Positions 19,180-29,488 are shown, counted from the stretch's first letter. The stretch: DNA of 64,000 nucleotides from Yoonia vestfoldensis SKA53 (GCF_000152785.1 NZ_CH672414.1:1354505-1418504); one strand, 5' to 3'. Numbers and translations: made by a program. The notes: a model not told the origin generated them from the letters alone.

Positions 19180-19786
19180 CAAACGCAGCAGAGATGTGAT
19201 CGCGCAGCGCCTTATAAGCAGCGTCACCATCACCCGCCGCGATCGCTGCGACAATGGCGGCATGTTCCTCCAAGGTCTGCGCGCCGCGCCCTTCGGCGGC
19301 CAGCGACGTTGTGGCCAGCAAGGCCATCGACCGATGCACAAGGTCCAGCTGCTGCACCAGATAGCGGTTATGTGACGCCAGATGGATCTGCTTGTGAAAC
19401 CGCCGGTTCGCACGGCTCAGCGCGGATGGATCATTGATCAGCCTTTTGTCGGCCTCCAGCATGTCCTGCAAAACCCGCACCTCTTCGGGGGCGGCGTGGC
19501 GCGCGGCCAGACGGGCGGCCAGCCCTTCCAACTCGCCGCGCACGACGTAAAGTTCCGACAATTGCGAATGATCCAGCGAGGCCACGATCAGCGACCGCCC
19601 GTCGCGGGTCAGCAAGGATTGCGTTTCCAGCCGCTGCAACGCCTCGCGAATCGGGGTGCGCGACACGCCGAACCGTTCGGCCAATTCGCTTTCGACCAAC
19701 CTGTCACCCGGTTTATAAAGGTGGCTGTCGATCGCCTCCAGTATCAGGGCATAGGCGTCTTTCTGGGCATGTCGCGGGTCTTGCAT
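19133..19786 (-). CDS. GntR-family transcriptional regulator, FadR/FCD subfamily
   Basis: A 217-residue metabolite-responsive regulator. An N-terminal winged helix (residues ~10-70) has LVESELAERFGVSRTPIREAL, shown by its core FGVSRTPIREAL, and LLTRDGRSLIVA. An all-helical FCD effector domain follows, with metal-ligand candidates in RRFHKQIHLASHNRYL near 127 and DHISAAF near 198. The start is ATG 19786, with AGG upstream; the reading from 19825 lacks family similarity. The ligand cannot be told from sequence. It is divergent from a HAD phosphatase and convergent with the glycosyltransferase; neither is an obvious target. Confidence 0.88.
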   Translation of the reverse strand: MQDPRHAQKDAYALILEAIDSHLYKPGDRLVESELAERFGVSRTPIREALQRLETQSLLTRDGRSLIVASLDHSQLSELYVVRGELEGLAARLAARHAAPEEVRVLQDMLEADKRLINDPSALSRANRRFHKQIHLASHNRYLVQQLDLVHRSMALLATTSLAAEGRGAQTLEEHAAIVAAIAAGDGDAAYKALRDHISAAFVTRLKLDAAKVEAAD

Positions 19787-19886
19787 AAGTGAACCTGTCG
19801 TTGTTCCCAAAACATTACGCCGCATGCGCCGCCGCAGGCAAGCCCAAGCGGTTGCACCCCGACAAGGGGCAGATTACCAAAGCCGC

Positions 19887-20534
19887 ATGGTTGCGCAGCA
19901 TTTTGCACATGTCGATACGTGGGTCTTTGACCTCGACAACACGCTTTATCACCCGTCGGCGGGGCTGTTCGCGCAGATGGATGTGCGTTTTGCGGCCTAT
20001 GTGATGCGGATCACAGGGCTGGATCAGGCGCGCGCGCTGCGGTTGGCGCATGACTATTGGATCAGCCACGGGTCTACCCTCGCGGGGCTGATGGCCGAAC
20101 ATCACATCGACCCCGATGATTTTCTGGCCGATGTGCATGACATCGACATCACGCATCTGGCGCCTGATCCGCTGCTGGGGGCGGCCATCGCGGGGCTGCA
20201 GGGGCGCAAGGTCGTCTATACCAACGGGTCGGAAAACCATGCCAAACGCGTGCTGGCCGCGCGCGGCCTGACCCGGCATTTCGATGCGGTTTACGGCGTT
20301 GAACACGCCAATTACCGCCCCAAACCCACAGCCGAGGCTTTTGCGGCGATCTTTACCCGTGACGGGATCACCCCCACCAAAGCCGCGATGTTCGAGGATG
20401 AAGCCCGCAATCTGGCTGTGCCGCATGACGTCGGCATGCGGACGGTACATGTGCATGAAACCCCCGAAAGCGCGCTGCATATCCACCATGGCGCGCCGGA
20501 CCTTGCGGCTTTCTTGTCGCAGCTTGCGCGCTGA
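19887..20534 (+). CDS. HAD-superfamily pyrimidine 5'-nucleotidase
   Basis: A 215-residue phosphatase of the HAD superfamily, closest in pattern to the SDT1-like pyrimidine 5'-nucleotidases that split nucleoside monophosphates. Motif I WVFDLDNTLYHP is near residue 12 with both catalytic Asp. Motif II YTNGSENHAKRVL is near 112, the Lys of motif III is in YRPKPTAEAF near 146, and motif IV MFEDEARNLAVPHDVGM is near 168. The start ATG 19887 was chosen because MVAQHFAHVDTWVFDLDNT is the family beginning. The UbiH-type gene follows after 38 bases and may be co-transcribed. Confidence 0.87.
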   Translation: MVAQHFAHVDTWVFDLDNTLYHPSAGLFAQMDVRFAAYVMRITGLDQARALRLAHDYWISHGSTLAGLMAEHHIDPDDFLADVHDIDITHLAPDPLLGAAIAGLQGRKVVYTNGSENHAKRVLAARGLTRHFDAVYGVEHANYRPKPTAEAFAAIFTRDGITPTKAAMFEDEARNLAVPHDVGMRTVHVHETPESALHIHHGAPDLAAFLSQLAR

Positions 20535-20572
20535 TCCTTCTCAAGCCCGCATCGGCGGACTATGTCCGTGTC

Positions 20573-21763
20573 ATGGAACGCAAAGAAACTGATATTCTGA
20601 TCGCCGGTGGCGGTGTCGCGGGGCTGGTGGCGGCTGCCGCCTTTGGCACGGCCGGTTTTTCGGTGGTGATCGTCGATCCTACACCGCCCGTGACCGATGC
20701 CGACAGCGACGGGGCCGATCTGCGCACCACGGCGTTCCTGCAACCGGCACAGGCGTTTCTGGAGACAGCGGGCATCTGGCCACACCTTGCGGATTACGCG
20801 ACCCCCTTGCAGATCATGCGCATCGTCGATGCCGCAGCCAGCCCCCATGTTATGCGTGATTTCGACGCCAGCGATATTTCTGACCAGCCCTTCGGCTGGA
20901 ACCTGCCCAATTGGCTGCTCCGGCGCGAAATCGTCGCGCGCCTGCAAGACCTGCCAAACGTTGATTTCCGCCCGGGCATCAGTTTTGGCAACATGGTGCC
21001 GCGCCTGAACGCGGCCTTGGTCAATCTGACCGACGGCACACAGGTCGCAGCCTCGCTGGTTATCGGGGCCGACGGGCGCAATTCCGCCGTGCGCCGCGCC
21101 TTGGGGATCAGCGCGACAACCACGCGTTACGGCCAAAAGGCCATGACCTTTGCTGTCACGCATGACGCACCGCATGACAATATTTCGACCGAGATTCATC
21201 GCGCAGGCGGGCCTTTCACGCTTGTCCCGCTGCCCGATCATGCGGGCCTGCCCTGCTCTGCCGTGGTCTGGATGGATCATGGCGCGCAAACCCTGCGCCG
21301 CGCGGCGCTGGATGCTACCGATTTCGAGGCCGAGGCGAATGACCGGTCAGCATGGCATTACGGCCCGCTCAAGCTCGCCTCCAAACGCATGGTCTGGCCG
21401 ATCATTAGCCAGATAGCCGACCAGATCACCGGCCCGCGCACAGCACTGGTGGCCGAGGCCGCGCATGTCATGCCGCCTATCGGCGCGCAGGGGCTGAACA
21501 TGTCGCTGCGCGATCTGGCATGCTTGCTGGATCTTGCCACAGCCGATCCTGCCAGCCTTGGCAGCCCCGCGATGCTGGACAGCTACGCCCGCCAGCGGCA
21601 CCCCGATATCAAGCTGCGGGTCGCGGGTATCGACGCGCTGAACAAGGCGTCGATGCTGGGCAATAGCGTGGCGCAGGATTTGCGCGCGCGCGGGATCGCG
21701 GCACTTTACGGGATCACGCCGGTCCGGCGCACGCTGATGCAACTGGGTCTGGGCGCGCGTTAG
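20573..21763 (+). CDS. UbiH/UbiF-family FAD-dependent hydroxylase
   Basis: A 396-residue flavoprotein monooxygenase of the ubiquinone-ring hydroxylase family. The FAD-binding Rossmann motif ILIAGGGVAGLVAAAAFG is at residues 8-26, the NAD/FAD motif VIGADGRNSAVRRAL near 162, and the third FAD motif VAEAAHVMPPIGAQGLNMSLRD, seen here as EAAHVMPPIGAQGLN, near 297. Members hydroxylate C6, C5 or C1 of the quinone ring; alphaproteobacteria often use one enzyme for several positions, so I give no specific symbol. It ends convergently with the aminotransferase gene with a four-base overlap. Confidence 0.85.
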   Translation: MERKETDILIAGGGVAGLVAAAAFGTAGFSVVIVDPTPPVTDADSDGADLRTTAFLQPAQAFLETAGIWPHLADYATPLQIMRIVDAAASPHVMRDFDASDISDQPFGWNLPNWLLRREIVARLQDLPNVDFRPGISFGNMVPRLNAALVNLTDGTQVAASLVIGADGRNSAVRRALGISATTTRYGQKAMTFAVTHDAPHDNISTEIHRAGGPFTLVPLPDHAGLPCSAVVWMDHGAQTLRRAALDATDFEAEANDRSAWHYGPLKLASKRMVWPIISQIADQITGPRTALVAEAAHVMPPIGAQGLNMSLRDLACLLDLATADPASLGSPAMLDSYARQRHPDIKLRVAGIDALNKASMLGNSVAQDLRARGIAALYGITPVRRTLMQLGLGAR

Positions 21764-22887
21764 AGGACGCGATCCAGCACCGGTATCAGTCGCGCGAGCG
21801 TGCCTTGCACATCATAAAGCTTGTCCAACCCGAACAGCCCCAGCCGGAAGGTGCGGAAATCTGCAGGCTCGTCGCATTGCAGCGGCACGCCCGCAGCGAT
21901 CTGCATGCCTTCGGCCATGAATTTGGACCCGTTCTGGATAGCCGGATCATCGGTATAGCTGACAACAACACCGGGCGCGGCAAAGCCATCCGCCGCGACA
22001 GAACGCAGCCCCTTGTCCGCTAGCACGCGGCGCACGGCATTGCCGAGCTCCCATTGCGCGGCCTTCAACTTGTCAAAGCCATACTGCCTGGTTTCCAGCA
22101 TCGTGTCGCGGAACGCGCGCAGCCCGTCGGTGGGCATGGTCGCATGATAGGCATGACCACCATTTTCATAGGCCTGCATGATTGCATGCCATTTCTTCAG
22201 ATCAACGGCAAAGGAATTGGACGTCGTCGCTGCCATCCGGTCCGCCGCGCGCTGGGACAACATCACAAGGCCCGCTGACGGGGTGGACGACCAGCCCTTT
22301 TGCGGCGCGGAAATCAGCACATCAACACCGGTCGCCTTCATATCGACCCAGACACAGCCCGAGGCGATACAATCCAGCACCATGATCGCGCCCACCTCAT
22401 GCGCCACATCAGCAAGGGCCGTCAGGTAATCGTCAGGCAGGATGATGCCTGCTGATGTTTCCACATGCGGGGCAAAGACGACATCGGGGCGCGCGTCGCG
22501 GATCGCGGCGACCACGTCAGCGATGGGTGCAGGCGCAAAAGGCGCGCGGCTGTCGTTCCCTGCCTGCCGGGCCTTCATCACCGTGGTCTGGGCGGTAAAC
22601 TGGCCCGCATCGAAAATCTGGGACCAGCGATAGGAAAACCAGCCGTTGCGCAGAACAAAGGCATGCGCCCCGCTGCCGAACTGGCGCGCCACGGCCTCCA
22701 TGCCATAGGTGCCGCCACCCGGTACGATGGCTACGTGGTCGGCAGCATAGACCTCTTTCAGCATGGCCGAAATATCGGTCATTACGCCCTGAAATGTCTT
22801 GGACATATGGTTCAGCGACCGGTCGGTGAAAACGACCGAAAACTCCATCAACCCGTCCGGGTCCACTCCACGCGCTGCACCGTCCAT
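21760..22887 (-). CDS. class V aminotransferase, alanine/serine-glyoxylate type
   Basis: A 375-residue PLP-dependent enzyme of fold type I, class V. The start ATG 22887 has GAGGAGA seven bases upstream. The N-terminal part holds VVFTDRSLNHMSKTFQGVM, shown by its words RSLNHMSK, and the cofactor phosphate region PGGGTYGMEAVARQFG near 57. DCIASGCVWVDMKATGVDV near 173 contains the Asp that contacts the pyridine ring, and ISAPQKGWSSTPSAG near 197 the Schiff-base Lys. The pattern suits alanine-glyoxylate or related amine donors; the true substrates are not readable. It stands alone between UbiH and the Lrp pair. Confidence 0.83.
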   Translation of the reverse strand: MDGAARGVDPDGLMEFSVVFTDRSLNHMSKTFQGVMTDISAMLKEVYAADHVAIVPGGGTYGMEAVARQFGSGAHAFVLRNGWFSYRWSQIFDAGQFTAQTTVMKARQAGNDSRAPFAPAPIADVVAAIRDARPDVVFAPHVETSAGIILPDDYLTALADVAHEVGAIMVLDCIASGCVWVDMKATGVDVLISAPQKGWSSTPSAGLVMLSQRAADRMAATTSNSFAVDLKKWHAIMQAYENGGHAYHATMPTDGLRAFRDTMLETRQYGFDKLKAAQWELGNAVRRVLADKGLRSVAADGFAAPGVVVSYTDDPAIQNGSKFMAEGMQIAAGVPLQCDEPADFRTFRLGLFGLDKLYDVQGTLARLIPVLDRVL

Positions 22888-23007
22888 CGCCATTCTCCTC
22901 GATTGTTGCCCCACAGCTAAGGCGCAGGCGACCCGAAATCAAAGCCTATCTGGGCATACCAAGGGCATTGTCACAATTCTGCGTTTCCGATCGGCGTCAC
23001 AGCGACC

Positions 23008-23460
23008 TCACAATGGCCCGGGACGGCGCTCTTCGGACAAAAGCACATTGGCCTCGACATTGCCGACACCGGGCAAGGTCATCAGCCGGCGGCGCAGCAC
23101 GCGCTCGAAATCCGCCAGATCGCGCGCCACCACGCGCAGGCGGTAGTCATACAGCCCCAGCACATGATCAACCGTCTGCACCTCGGGGACCGCCCCCACC
23201 GCACGTTCGAAATCCTCCAGGCTGACGCGGCCCTTGGTGGCCAGCTTCACCCCCAAAAACACTGTCACCCCGAACCCGGCCTTGGCAGCATCCAGCTGCA
23301 ACCGGCGCCCCGCGATCACGCCAGCCTCCTGCAACCGCTTGATCCGGCGCCAGGTGGCAGGCTGGCTCAGCCCCAGCTTGGTGGCCAGCTGCGTGGTGGA
23401 TTGATCGGCATTCACGCTCAGCGCGCGCAAGATCATGCGGTCAAGGTCATCCAATGTCAT
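23008..23460 (-). CDS. Lrp/AsnC-family regulator 1
   Basis: A 150-residue Lrp-type regulator. The helix-turn-helix spans residues ~5-50 (LDRMILRALSVNADQS, then LGLSQPATWRRIKRLQEAGVI), and the RAM ligand-binding domain fills the rest, with VPEVQTVDHVLGLYDYRLRVVA as the usual V-G-YDY segment. Its start overlaps the stop of the next Lrp gene upstream as ATGA, so the two are made together. It is downstream in a two-gene operon divergent from ilvC. Such proteins often sense amino acids; here branched-chain amino acids are a natural guess. Confidence 0.9.
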   Translation of the reverse strand: MTLDDLDRMILRALSVNADQSTTQLATKLGLSQPATWRRIKRLQEAGVIAGRRLQLDAAKAGFGVTVFLGVKLATKGRVSLEDFERAVGAVPEVQTVDHVLGLYDYRLRVVARDLADFERVLRRRLMTLPGVGNVEANVLLSEERRPGPL

Positions 23461-23912
23461 AGCGGAAGGCTTTCGTCGCCCTTGACAGTGGCGACGGTCA
23501 TCAGCGCCTCGATATCCGCGATATGCGGCAATTCGAGAACCTGTTCACGGTAAATGCGCTGGTAATCTGCCAGATCGCGCGCGATCAGCGACAAGCGCAC
23601 ATCCACGCGCCCCAGAAAGGTCTGGATCTCGATCACCTCCGGCACCTGCCGTGCTGCCGCCAGAAAATCGTCAAAGGCGCGCGATTGCGTCTTGTCGAGC
23701 GTGATGCGCAGACTGACAGCCACTGCATAGCCCAGCGCACGCCAGTCAATCACGATCCGGCTGCCCAGCAAAACGCCCGCCGCGCGCAGCTGGTCCAGCC
23801 TGCGGGTCACGCGCGCCGGCGTGCTGCTCACAGCCTCCGCCAGATCCGGCACACCGCGGCTAGGGTCAGCCTGCAACAGGCGCAACAAACGGCGATCAAG
23901 CTCATCTAACAT
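23457..23912 (-). CDS. Lrp/AsnC-family regulator 2
   Basis: A 151-residue Lrp-type regulator and first gene of the pair. ATG 23912 was chosen because MLDELDRRLLRLLQADPSRG is a standard Lrp start; the twelve codons upstream of it are out of character. The HTH has VSSTPARVTRRLDQLRAAGV and the RAM domain ends VPEVIEIQTFLGRVDVRLSLIARD (core GRVDVRLSLIA). It resembles its partner only at the family level, so the pair could form a mixed octamer. It faces ilvC across 128 bases that are AT-rich, where auto- and target regulation would be expected. Confidence 0.9.
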   Translation of the reverse strand: MLDELDRRLLRLLQADPSRGVPDLAEAVSSTPARVTRRLDQLRAAGVLLGSRIVIDWRALGYAVAVSLRITLDKTQSRAFDDFLAAARQVPEVIEIQTFLGRVDVRLSLIARDLADYQRIYREQVLELPHIADIEALMTVATVKGDESLPL

Positions 23913-24010
23913 GAAATCCGCTATATTCGACAAAATTACGCATAACAATCTTCTTATTTCTAAAAATACTCAAAGAACTGCGCTCACAAAACGGCGGGAC
24001 GTCGCTATAA

Positions 24011-25063
<1,053 letters not shown>

Positions 25064-25074
25064 ACACTTTCGGC

Positions 25075-25100
25075 GTAAGGTGGGTCAAGACCCACCCTAC
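25075..25100. repeat. palindromic repeat downstream of ilvC
   Basis: GTAAGGTGGGT and ACCCACCCTAC around CAAG form an inverted repeat with one mismatch. It shares the GTAAGGTGG core with 51835-51864 and 12879-12904. It stands directly before the ilvC terminator. Confidence 0.7.
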
Positions 25101-25106
25101 CCCTGC

Positions 25107-25134
25107 AAGGCCCGGACACGCTCCGGGCCTTTTT
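25107..25134 (+). terminator. rho-independent terminator of ilvC
   Basis: A ten-base stem AAGGCCCGGA / TCCGGGCCTT with loop CACGC is followed by TTT. It lies 43 bases after the ilvC stop, just before the DMT transporter start. Confidence 0.85.
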
Positions 25135-25153
25135 GCCCTTTGGACAGCACCCC

Positions 25154-26077
25154 ATGCCACAGCAGCCCACGCCATTGAACTGGATCTCGATCGCCCTTCT
25201 CGGGCTGATCTGGGGGGCGACCTTCATGGTCGTGGCCACCGCCCTCGAAGGCTATGGCCCGCTGACCGTCGCCTGCGCACGCACCACGCTGGGGGCAGGC
25301 GCGATGCTGGCGCTGATGGTGGTCCTGCGCCGCCCCTTGCCTGATTTCACGCCGCAGATGCGGGCCTATCTGCTGGCCATCGGGATTTTCAACACCGCGG
25401 TACCTTTTGCCTTGCTCAGCTGGGGGCAACAATATGTGCCCTCTGCCTTTGCGGGGATTTCCATGGCGGCGCTGCCTTTGTTCGTGCTGCCGCTGGCGCA
25501 TCTGTTTTCGGATGAAAAGCTGCGCCTGCGCAGCGCGCTGGGGGTCGTGATCGGCTTTTGCGGCGCGGTCGTCCTGATCGGCCCCGGTGTGTTGCGGATC
25601 GGGACGGGGTGGGAGCCGTTGGGCCAGTTGGCCTGCCTTGCCGCCGCCATGTCCTATGCGGTGTCCAGCGTCATGACGCGGCGTTGCCCGCCCATCGACC
25701 CGATCACGATGACAGCCCTGCTTCTGAGCGTTGGTGCTGCCGCGCTGATCCCCGCGATGCTGATCGTCGAAGGCATCCCCGGCGCGGCCGCCCCCCGCCC
25801 GATGCTTGCGATTGTCTTTCTGGGCGTGATACCCACGGCGCTTGCCGCGGTTTTGCGCGTGGCGACGATCCGCAGCGCGGGGGCGGTCTTCATGACCTTG
25901 GTGAATTATCAGGTACCAGTCTGGTCGATGCTGTTCGGCGTGCTGGTTCTGAACGAGGTCCTGCCATTGCGGTTCTTTGCCGCCCTTGCCCTGATCCTGC
26001 TGGGTCTGGCGATCAGCCAGTGGGCGGGGCTGAAGCGGCTGTTCGCCGCTGCAAGAGCCTCTGGCGGGGATACTTAG
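25154..26077 (+). CDS. EamA/DMT-superfamily transporter
   Basis: A 307-residue inner-membrane permease with ten predicted helices in two EamA repeats: the first begins WISIALLGLIWGATFMVVA, the second LGQLACLAAAMSYAVSSVMTRR (words shortened to the membrane cores LGLIWGATFMVV and LAAAMSYAVSSV). Members export amino acids or other metabolites; the substrate is unknown. ATG 25154 was chosen over a TTG seven codons earlier that lies in the ilvC terminator. The last codons (SGGDT, then TAG) are written in a repeat that recurs elsewhere, so the C-terminus may have been trimmed or replaced by that repeat. Confidence 0.87.
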   Translation: MPQQPTPLNWISIALLGLIWGATFMVVATALEGYGPLTVACARTTLGAGAMLALMVVLRRPLPDFTPQMRAYLLAIGIFNTAVPFALLSWGQQYVPSAFAGISMAALPLFVLPLAHLFSDEKLRLRSALGVVIGFCGAVVLIGPGVLRIGTGWEPLGQLACLAAAMSYAVSSVMTRRCPPIDPITMTALLLSVGAAALIPAMLIVEGIPGAAAPRPMLAIVFLGVIPTALAAVLRVATIRSAGAVFMTLVNYQVPVWSMLFGVLVLNEVLPLRFFAALALILLGLAISQWAGLKRLFAAARASGGDT

Positions 26078-26120
26078 GTCAAATCGCGCTTCGCACGAAT
26101 TGACCGGAGCGGAAGATGGG
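26057..26120. repeat. intergenic repeat, copy A
   Basis: GCCTCTGGCGGGGATA, an inserted AAATCGCGCTTCGCACGAAT-TGAC block and GGAAGATGGG. It shares both the flanks and the inserted block with copy B at 39371-39432. The stop codon of the DMT transporter lies within it. Confidence 0.65.
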
Positions 26121-26125
26121 CAGGA

Positions 26126-27469
26126 TCAGGACGCTGCCGCAACCTCGGCTATGATCTGGTCCACGACCTGTGCAAGAAGCGTGTCATCCTCGCATTCAGC
26201 CATGACGCGGATCAGCGGTTCGGTGCCGGATTTGCGGATCAGCAGCCGGCCTTTGCCGTTCAGCTTGATTTCGGCATCCGCAATTGAGGCCGCGACACGC
26301 TTGGTCGCCAGAGGATCGGTGCCAGCGGTGAAGCGTACGTTTTTCAGCATCTGCGGCACGGTGTCGAAATTGCGCGCAAGCACGCTCGCCTTATGCCCCG
26401 TGTCGATCATCGCGGCCAGAAATTGCAACCCGGCCAGCAAACCGTCGCCGGTGGTCGCGTAATCGGTCATCACGATATGGCCCGATTGTTCGCCGCCAAG
26501 GTTGAACCCGCCTGCGCGCATCGCCTCGACCACATAGCGGTCGCCTACGGCGGTGCGTTTGAGATGCAACCCCTTGGCGTCAAGGAACCGTTCCAACCCC
26601 AGATTGGACATGACCGTCGCGACCAGAGTGTCACCCTGTAACCGCCCCACTGCGGCCCAGCGCGCAGCCATCAGCGCCATGATCTGGTCGCCATCGGCCA
26701 CGGCACCAGTTTCATCAAGGATCATCACACGGTCGGCGTCGCCATCCAGACAGATGCCCACATCGGCGCCTGTGTCGCGGATCACCTGTGCGGCGCGTTC
26801 GGGATGGGTCGAACCGCAACCGTCGTTGATGTTGAACCCGTCAGGGTCCACGCCGACCTTGATGACGGTGGCGCCCAGTTCCCACAACACCTCGGGGGCG
26901 ACCTTGTAGGCCGCACCATTGGCGCAATCCACCACGACCTTCAGACCGTCGAGCCGCATACCTGCGGGAAAGGTCGCTTTCAGCCGTTCGGCATAGCGGA
27001 ACCGCCCGTCGTCGATCCGCTTGGCCCGCCCGATATTGGCGGCCTTGGCAGGCTCCACATCGGATGCGATCAGCGCCTCGATCTGTTCCTCGGCGGCATC
27101 GGACAGTTTGAAGCCGTCAGGGCCAAAAAACTTGATCCCGTTGTCGTGATGCGGATTGTGGCTGGCGGAAATCATGATGCCGACATCGGCACGCATCGAG
27201 GTGGTCAGCAACCCCACCGCCGGCGTCGGAACCGGCCCCAAAAGCAGCACATTCATGCCGGTGCTGGTCAGCCCCGCCGTCAGCGCGTTTTCGAACATAT
27301 AGCCTGACAGCCGCGTATCCTTGCCGATCACCACACGGTGGCCGTTCGATCCGTCATTGCGAAAATACCGCCCCGCCGCCGCCCCGATCCGCAGCGCCAT
27401 ATCGGCGGTCATCGGATATATATTCGCCGTGCCGCGCACCCCGTCGGTGCCAAAGAACTTGCGTGTCAT
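26126..27469 (-). CDS. glmM: phosphoglucosamine mutase
   Basis: Interconverts glucosamine 6-phosphate and 1-phosphate for UDP-N-acetylglucosamine, hence peptidoglycan and lipopolysaccharide. It has 447 residues and all alpha-phosphohexomutase signatures: [16 protein letters not shown] at the start, the phosphoserine loop [18 protein letters not shown] near residue 97, the metal loop [14 protein letters not shown] near 241, and the C-terminal phosphate-binding [14 protein letters not shown] near 410. It is the last gene of the folB-folP-glmM operon and overlaps folP by four bases. Confidence 0.98.
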   Translation of the reverse strand: MTRKFFGTDGVRGTANIYPMTADMALRIGAAAGRYFRNDGSNGHRVVIGKDTRLSGYMFENALTAGLTSTGMNVLLLGPVPTPAVGLLTTSMRADVGIMISASHNPHHDNGIKFFGPDGFKLSDAAEEQIEALIASDVEPAKAANIGRAKRIDDGRFRYAERLKATFPAGMRLDGLKVVVDCANGAAYKVAPEVLWELGATVIKVGVDPDGFNINDGCGSTHPERAAQVIRDTGADVGICLDGDADRVMILDETGAVADGDQIMALMAARWAAVGRLQGDTLVATVMSNLGLERFLDAKGLHLKRTAVGDRYVVEAMRAGGFNLGGEQSGHIVMTDYATTGDGLLAGLQFLAAMIDTGHKASVLARNFDTVPQMLKNVRFTAGTDPLATKRVAASIADAEIKLNGKGRLLIRKSGTEPLIRVMAECEDDTLLAQVVDQIIAEVAAAS

Positions 27470-28473
27470 CTGCTGTCTGTCCCGTTGATCGCCGACCAGA
27501 GTGCCAGCGCCTGTTTTGTAGCAAAGGTATCATGCACCCGCAGGATCTGCACCCCCTGCGATAGGCCATGCAGCGCCACTGCGACAGAACCCGCCATGCG
27601 GTCCTTGGCATCCTGTCCGCCGCCGATGGTGCCGATGAACCGCTTGCGCGAGGCCCCCAGCAGGATCGGGCAGCCAAGAGCATGGAACAGCGACACATTC
27701 CGCAGCAGGGTCAGGTTGTGATCCTGCGTTTTGCCAAAACCGATGCCAGGGTCAATGATGATCGCGGTGCGCGCGATGCCCGCCGCCTCGGCCTGCGCGA
27801 TACGGGCGGCCAGAAAATCATAGACGTCCAGCAGGACATCGTCATAGCGCGGGTCGTTTTGCATTGTGGCGGGATCGCCCTGCGCATGCATCAGGCAGAC
27901 AGGCAGACCCGCATCCGCCGTGACCTGCGCCAAGGCGGGATCATGGCTGAAGGCGGCGACATCGTTGACCAGACTGGCGCCCGCCGCGATGGCGGCTTTT
28001 GCCACATCAGCCTTGCGCGTGTCGATCGAGATGGCGATTGCAGATTGCGCCCTGATCGCGGCGATAACCGGGGCGGTGCGGCTGATTTCTGCGGCATTGG
28101 CGACGGTCACGGCACCGGGCCGCGTGCTTTCGCCGCCGATGTCGATGATCTCGGCCCCCTCTGCCTGCATCGCCAAGGCGCGGGCCGTGGCGCTGACCAG
28201 ATCAGCGTGATCGCCGCCGTCAGAAAAACTGTCCGGCGTCACGTTCAGGATGCCCATGATGCGCGGCCGGTCCATCGCCAGCCCCGCAACAGGCGCGCGC
28301 GGCGCGGTCAGATGGGCAAGAATTGTTGCGGGGACATCGCGCGCGGGAATGACGTGCGATGGCTGCCCCCGTTCCAAAACTGCGACATCGCGAAACAGGC
28401 ACGCACCCCCCGCCAGTGGCAGCGTGTCGCTGGCAGGTTCCGCCACCACAAGGGGCCGGTAATAAAGCGTCAT
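27466..28473 (-). CDS. folP: dihydropteroate synthase
   Basis: Joins p-aminobenzoate to dihydropterin pyrophosphate, the sulfonamide target of folate synthesis. The start is ATG 28473, which overlaps the folB stop; the longer open frame upstream has no family similarity. The protein has 335 residues, about 55 more than E. coli FolP, from an N-terminal extension ([18 protein letters not shown]...). The pterin and PABA motifs are [15 protein letters not shown] near residue 73, [14 protein letters not shown] near 107, [10 protein letters not shown] near 150, VNDVAAF near 170, [11 protein letters not shown] near 256 and GASRKRFIG near 287. Confidence 0.96.
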   Translation of the reverse strand: MTLYYRPLVVAEPASDTLPLAGGACLFRDVAVLERGQPSHVIPARDVPATILAHLTAPRAPVAGLAMDRPRIMGILNVTPDSFSDGGDHADLVSATARALAMQAEGAEIIDIGGESTRPGAVTVANAAEISRTAPVIAAIRAQSAIAISIDTRKADVAKAAIAAGASLVNDVAAFSHDPALAQVTADAGLPVCLMHAQGDPATMQNDPRYDDVLLDVYDFLAARIAQAEAAGIARTAIIIDPGIGFGKTQDHNLTLLRNVSLFHALGCPILLGASRKRFIGTIGGGQDAKDRMAGSVAVALHGLSQGVQILRVHDTFATKQALALWSAINGTDSR

Positions 28474-29390
28474 GCCAAGACCGCCTGATCGACCGGCAGC
28501 ACACGCAGGGCAATATCGGTGACAGGGGCGGCATGACCGACAAACACCAGTTCTGCCGCCTGCATCTGGCCTGCGAACCACGCGATCAGCGCCGCTGCAT
28601 CCGCAGGGCTGGCAGACGGGCCATCCACCGCATCCAGCACGATCTTGGACGGCGCCCAGACGCTGACCTGCCCGTTCTTCATCGCCCAGTCGAGCTCGGT
28701 GCGGGTCTGCACCACAACGCAGCGCGCATCGCGCACGGCCAGCCGCCACGCATTTTGTTCGATGGCCAACAGGTCGATCCGGCGCTGTGCCAGCCGGTTG
28801 GGGACTTGTGGCGCACTTGTCTCGCCCGCACCGACGCAGATGATCACGGGGGCCGGCATCGCGGCAAGCTGATCAATCCACCCCCCCAACAGCGGCGAGG
28901 CGATGGCCGCGTTCGACAGGAACACGACGCGCGGATGCGGCACGGGGATATGGGCCTGCCCGCCGGGGGTCTGGCCATCGCGGGCGCGCACGATCTCGAC
29001 ACCCAAGGCAAAGGGGCCGCGATCCAGCTTTTCGATGCGCACGAAGACCCGATGCGCCTGCGGTTCCAGCAGAATCCTATCCGCGACACGCGCGGCAAGG
29101 GTTTCCAACAGGTTCAGGCGTTCGGCGTGCAGTTCGATCCCGATCGCTTCGGTCACGCGGTCATAAGACAAGATGCGGTCAACGTCATCGTCTATCGGGC
29201 CGGACAGGCGCGGCACCTCGACCACCACGTTAAAGCGTACGCGCTGCAATGTGCCGCGTTCCTGCTGGAACGCCCCGATTTCCACGCTGACAATATAGTC
29301 GCGCAAGGAAATCCGGTCGCAGGGGGTGGTCGTACTCGCCTCGGCCCGTTCGCTGGGATGGGCAAAGGCAAGGCGGATGTCATCTGTCAT
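28470..29390 (-). CDS. folB: dihydroneopterin aldolase with long C-terminal extension
   Basis: Releases glycolaldehyde from dihydroneopterin in folate synthesis. Residues ~25-150 are the FolB domain (RISLRDYIVSVEIGAFQQERGTLQRVRF, seen as IGAFQQERGTLQRV; SYDRVTEAIG; LLETLAARVADRIL; RVFVRIEKLDRG). FolB usually ends near 120-130 residues, but this protein runs to 306. The extra ~150 residues resemble, in order, small amino-acid-kinase-fold proteins (VVFLSNAAIASPLLGGWIDQ; IICVGAGET; RIDLLAIEQNAWRLA; SPADAAALIAWFAGQM). The usual Lys-Gly-Gly-Ser nucleotide loop is replaced, so kinase activity is unlikely. It is the first gene of the operon. Confidence 0.9.
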   Translation of the reverse strand: MTDDIRLAFAHPSERAEASTTTPCDRISLRDYIVSVEIGAFQQERGTLQRVRFNVVVEVPRLSGPIDDDVDRILSYDRVTEAIGIELHAERLNLLETLAARVADRILLEPQAHRVFVRIEKLDRGPFALGVEIVRARDGQTPGGQAHIPVPHPRVVFLSNAAIASPLLGGWIDQLAAMPAPVIICVGAGETSAPQVPNRLAQRRIDLLAIEQNAWRLAVRDARCVVVQTRTELDWAMKNGQVSVWAPSKIVLDAVDGPSASPADAAALIAWFAGQMQAAELVFVGHAAPVTDIALRVLPVDQAVLA

Positions 29391-29488
29391 CAGGTCGTCC
29401 AGTCAACTGGCGGCGTTACCCCCAGCGATACCGCGCCCCCGCCCGCAGGACAAGGACAGCCGCGACAGCGCGGCCACCGGTTGCGACC

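Noticed and set aside
27466..28749. A folP start upstream at 28749
   Set aside because: The added ~90 residues are Cys/Arg-rich shadow of folB; ATG 28473 overlaps the folB stop and begins recognisable sequence.
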